Below are positions 61,911 through 64,000 of a DNA stretch of 64,000 nucleotides, one piece after another; positions within the stretch are counted from its first letter, which is position 1; every line of letters begins with the position of its first letter. The position numbers and the translations under genes were made by a program. This DNA comes from Polytrichum commune (Eukaryota; Streptophyta; Polytrichopsida; Polytrichales; Polytrichaceae), in assembly GCA_950295325.1 (NCBI GenBank), contig OX485803.1:12090001-12154000 (forward strand), written 5' to 3'. Under the pieces are notes generated by a model. That model worked only from the letters and a program-made list of their open reading frames with translations, made no database searches and was not told the DNA's origin.

Positions 61911-64000
61911 AACGAGCAACTTTCAGGAACGCTATTTGAAGTGGTGATACGAAATATCAAAATCTGCAGCTAGCAATGATCCAAGGACACTGCGCAGGAT
62001 GTGACATATATTTCACAAAATATGAAGGTCTAGAGTTTAGGAGCAAACTTTCACACGATCAACTCAATAGACGTAGGATGTCGTTGGACCATCGATAAAC
62101 ATCAAATAAACATTACAAATGCAGGTTGCACTGAACAGCTAAGCATCACTCTTAAGACATTCCAGCGATGCAACAGAGGGGTTATTACAAATGGCTCAAG
62201 CACTGGATGCCACAAAGCGGATCCGATCAATATGCACAACTATTCTCCCACGATTATTACATGTCTGCACAGGTAGATGAGGTCGAATTCGCTGTATCTT
62301 TCACAAGTACACCCGGTTTGTTCCTGGCATACACTCCGATTCCTTAGAAAATTTACCGCTTCTTGCACCGGGACCTGCATTCACCATCTTGATTGCAACT
62401 CGAATTCGCGAGCAAGTTCACAATATATTTCCATATTGCAGATGTCATTGACTATTTCTGTGCTTTCTATCGCCTACAATGTCCTACACATGTATGGTGT
62501 CACTTCCCCCCTACCGCCCTGCTCTTCCCTCCTTTTTCCTCGTCTGCTTCACCAGCTATGGTGATTCCTCAAGCTATACGTAATTGAAATGGCCAGGGCT
62601 TGCCGTGAGTACTGTCGCACTTTAGAATCACTGTTGTTCACATATTACTTCAGAGAAAATAGAGTTACACAAGATTCACGGACAAGATCGTTTGACCACT
62701 GCAACCATTCGCACTAAAGGGATTATTTCCTTGAAGCCATGGAACCATTGATGAAACTCAAGTTCGTCATGGGGAAGAAAGTTGCTAAAGATGAAACTCG
62801 TTTTCATCACTTCAAGCAGAACAATGGAATCCGGGAGGGCTACTTAAGGAACGGAGAACAATTAGACAGTTCTAGGACCAATAAGTGCAGACGCATGCAT
62901 TGATGCAGATTTTGCAGGATACATAAACAGAGTTGTTCTAACAATACCCTTAAACATCTACTTTGAACGCGTGACTTTAAGCTGAAGATGGCCAGTGCTT
63001 TGGTAATTCATTGTCACTGATAGTGCCATGCGAGTGGATCACAGAGTAGACATTATTGCAGCTGCTGAAAAGGTTACCACGGGACATACATTCCCACATG
63101 CAGACTCTAAGATATAAAGAATATCATGTACAATCTGATCAACAATGGCAACGTTTGCGTTTGAAGTAGAGTGAACGAATATGAATATCTTCCAAAAGGA
63201 AGGTAACAAGTGGACGAATCCGATCAAATCATTCAAACCATAAATGACGGGAGGGATTAAGCAATAGATCCCTTCAAGGATAAACAGCAAGGAGCTACCC
63301 GTGTGGTTAATATGCCGAAGCGATTTCTGTGATTTACGAGGTAGAACCCGTTACTAATTCGATCCGAGCGCGTTACAATTGAGAAAGATTGAACGTCAAG
63401 ACACTAAGAATTCAATCAAGAAGTCATGCATATAATATCAGAAGATTTTTTCTGCAGAGCTGCAGTCATGCTTCACGTCGGAAATTATCTTCACTTCTAT
63501 GCCAAGCAGAAATTAACCAGTGCAATTCTGGATTGTCCGCAGCACTAACGTACTTTTTCTCCGGCCACCAATGACGTCTCAATTCAAATTATGTGTGAGT
63601 GACTAACAAGAAAGAAGCATTGACACCTCCCATTCACACGATTTATGTAACGAGACTCTCCTTTATAGATGTGCTTGAAAGTAGTATATGATTTTACCAG
63701 CGTAATTTATACAGTGATAAGCTCGCGATGAATTCTACAAAAATCGTGCCGAGTGATTACTGTGCACAACTCCCCAGTTCTACAGGAATTAGCTAGCTGT
63801 ATAGTATACAAAAATTGTCAAGTGTATATAACTTGTATATGACTTGTACTAACTTCTCCGGCGAGTCGCATGACTGTCATGGCAACATTACATTTATCGT
63901 TCGGTATTAGGCCTTCTTACAAACATCAACTTGAACCAGTTCTTATTGCAAACCATTGCAGCGCGACGTGTACTACGTGAAATCCAGTGTCAGTTTATGA
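61911..64000. other. Right end of window, no gene recognised
   Basis: Only short frames without family motifs occur on either strand. Base composition is slightly less AT-rich than the 1-30 kb part. It could include introns or flanks of a gene lying beyond the window, but no exon can be supported. Confidence 0.4.

Noticed and set aside
62740-62904. 54-codon plus-strand open frame starting with ATG
   Set aside because: Basic and open, but no family pattern, no context, and about the length expected by chance.

Overview
The window is plant nuclear DNA, most likely from a flowering plant whose lineage I cannot fix. Evidence: a small basic intrinsic protein (SIP) aquaporin, a plant-type AP-2 alpha adaptin with 27 coding exons, a degenerate Ty1/copia element, a Stowaway MITE with its TA target duplication in an adaptin intron, a telo-box in the adaptin promoter, and long AT-rich gene-poor tracts. 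No CRISPR, operon, phage or other prokaryotic structure is present.

Layout. Bases 1 to about 32,500 hold no intact gene that I can support. They are a mosaic of inverted-repeat elements (4569-5175, 6184-6419, 14140-14273, two related copies at 21070 and 21932, and a three-copy family at 25622, 26562 and 29175), several dispersed repeat families, and two decayed coding relics: a hAT-like transposase-derived gene near 16.6-17.7 kb and a retroelement-like fragment at 20.4-20.7 kb on the minus strand. Bases 32.5-35.3 kb carry an SIP1-type aquaporin gene (+, three coding exons). Its first intron is largely a tandem repeat that includes the 5' splice site, and its upstream region is a duplicate of sequence 2 kb away. 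Bases 36.5-47.7 kb carry the AP-2 alpha gene (-), for which every exon joins in frame to give 1036 residues. The two genes are tail to tail, about 1.27 kb apart between stop codons.

Upstream of the adaptin a six-unit repeat array runs to about 50.1 kb, followed by repeat-rich sequence with a near-identical pair of 146-bp direct repeats (51373 and 52289). A broken copia element fills about 57.0-61.3 kb. Beyond it lies a very short degenerate fragment resembling the P-loop region of ORC4 (about 61.8-61.9 kb, minus). The rest, to 64,000, shows nothing I can name.

The two real genes serve unrelated jobs: AP-2 alpha in clathrin-mediated endocytosis at the plasma membrane, and SIP1 as an intracellular (typically ER) channel-like protein. 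The most interesting points are the double departure of the SIP1 pore motifs (NSV and NPG in place of NPA-like boxes), its inferred GC-AG first intron built from repeats of its own exon-intron junction, a MITE family with apparent 2-bp target duplications, and the ORC4-like fragment with paired frame changes. I did not find a convincing new multi-gene system.
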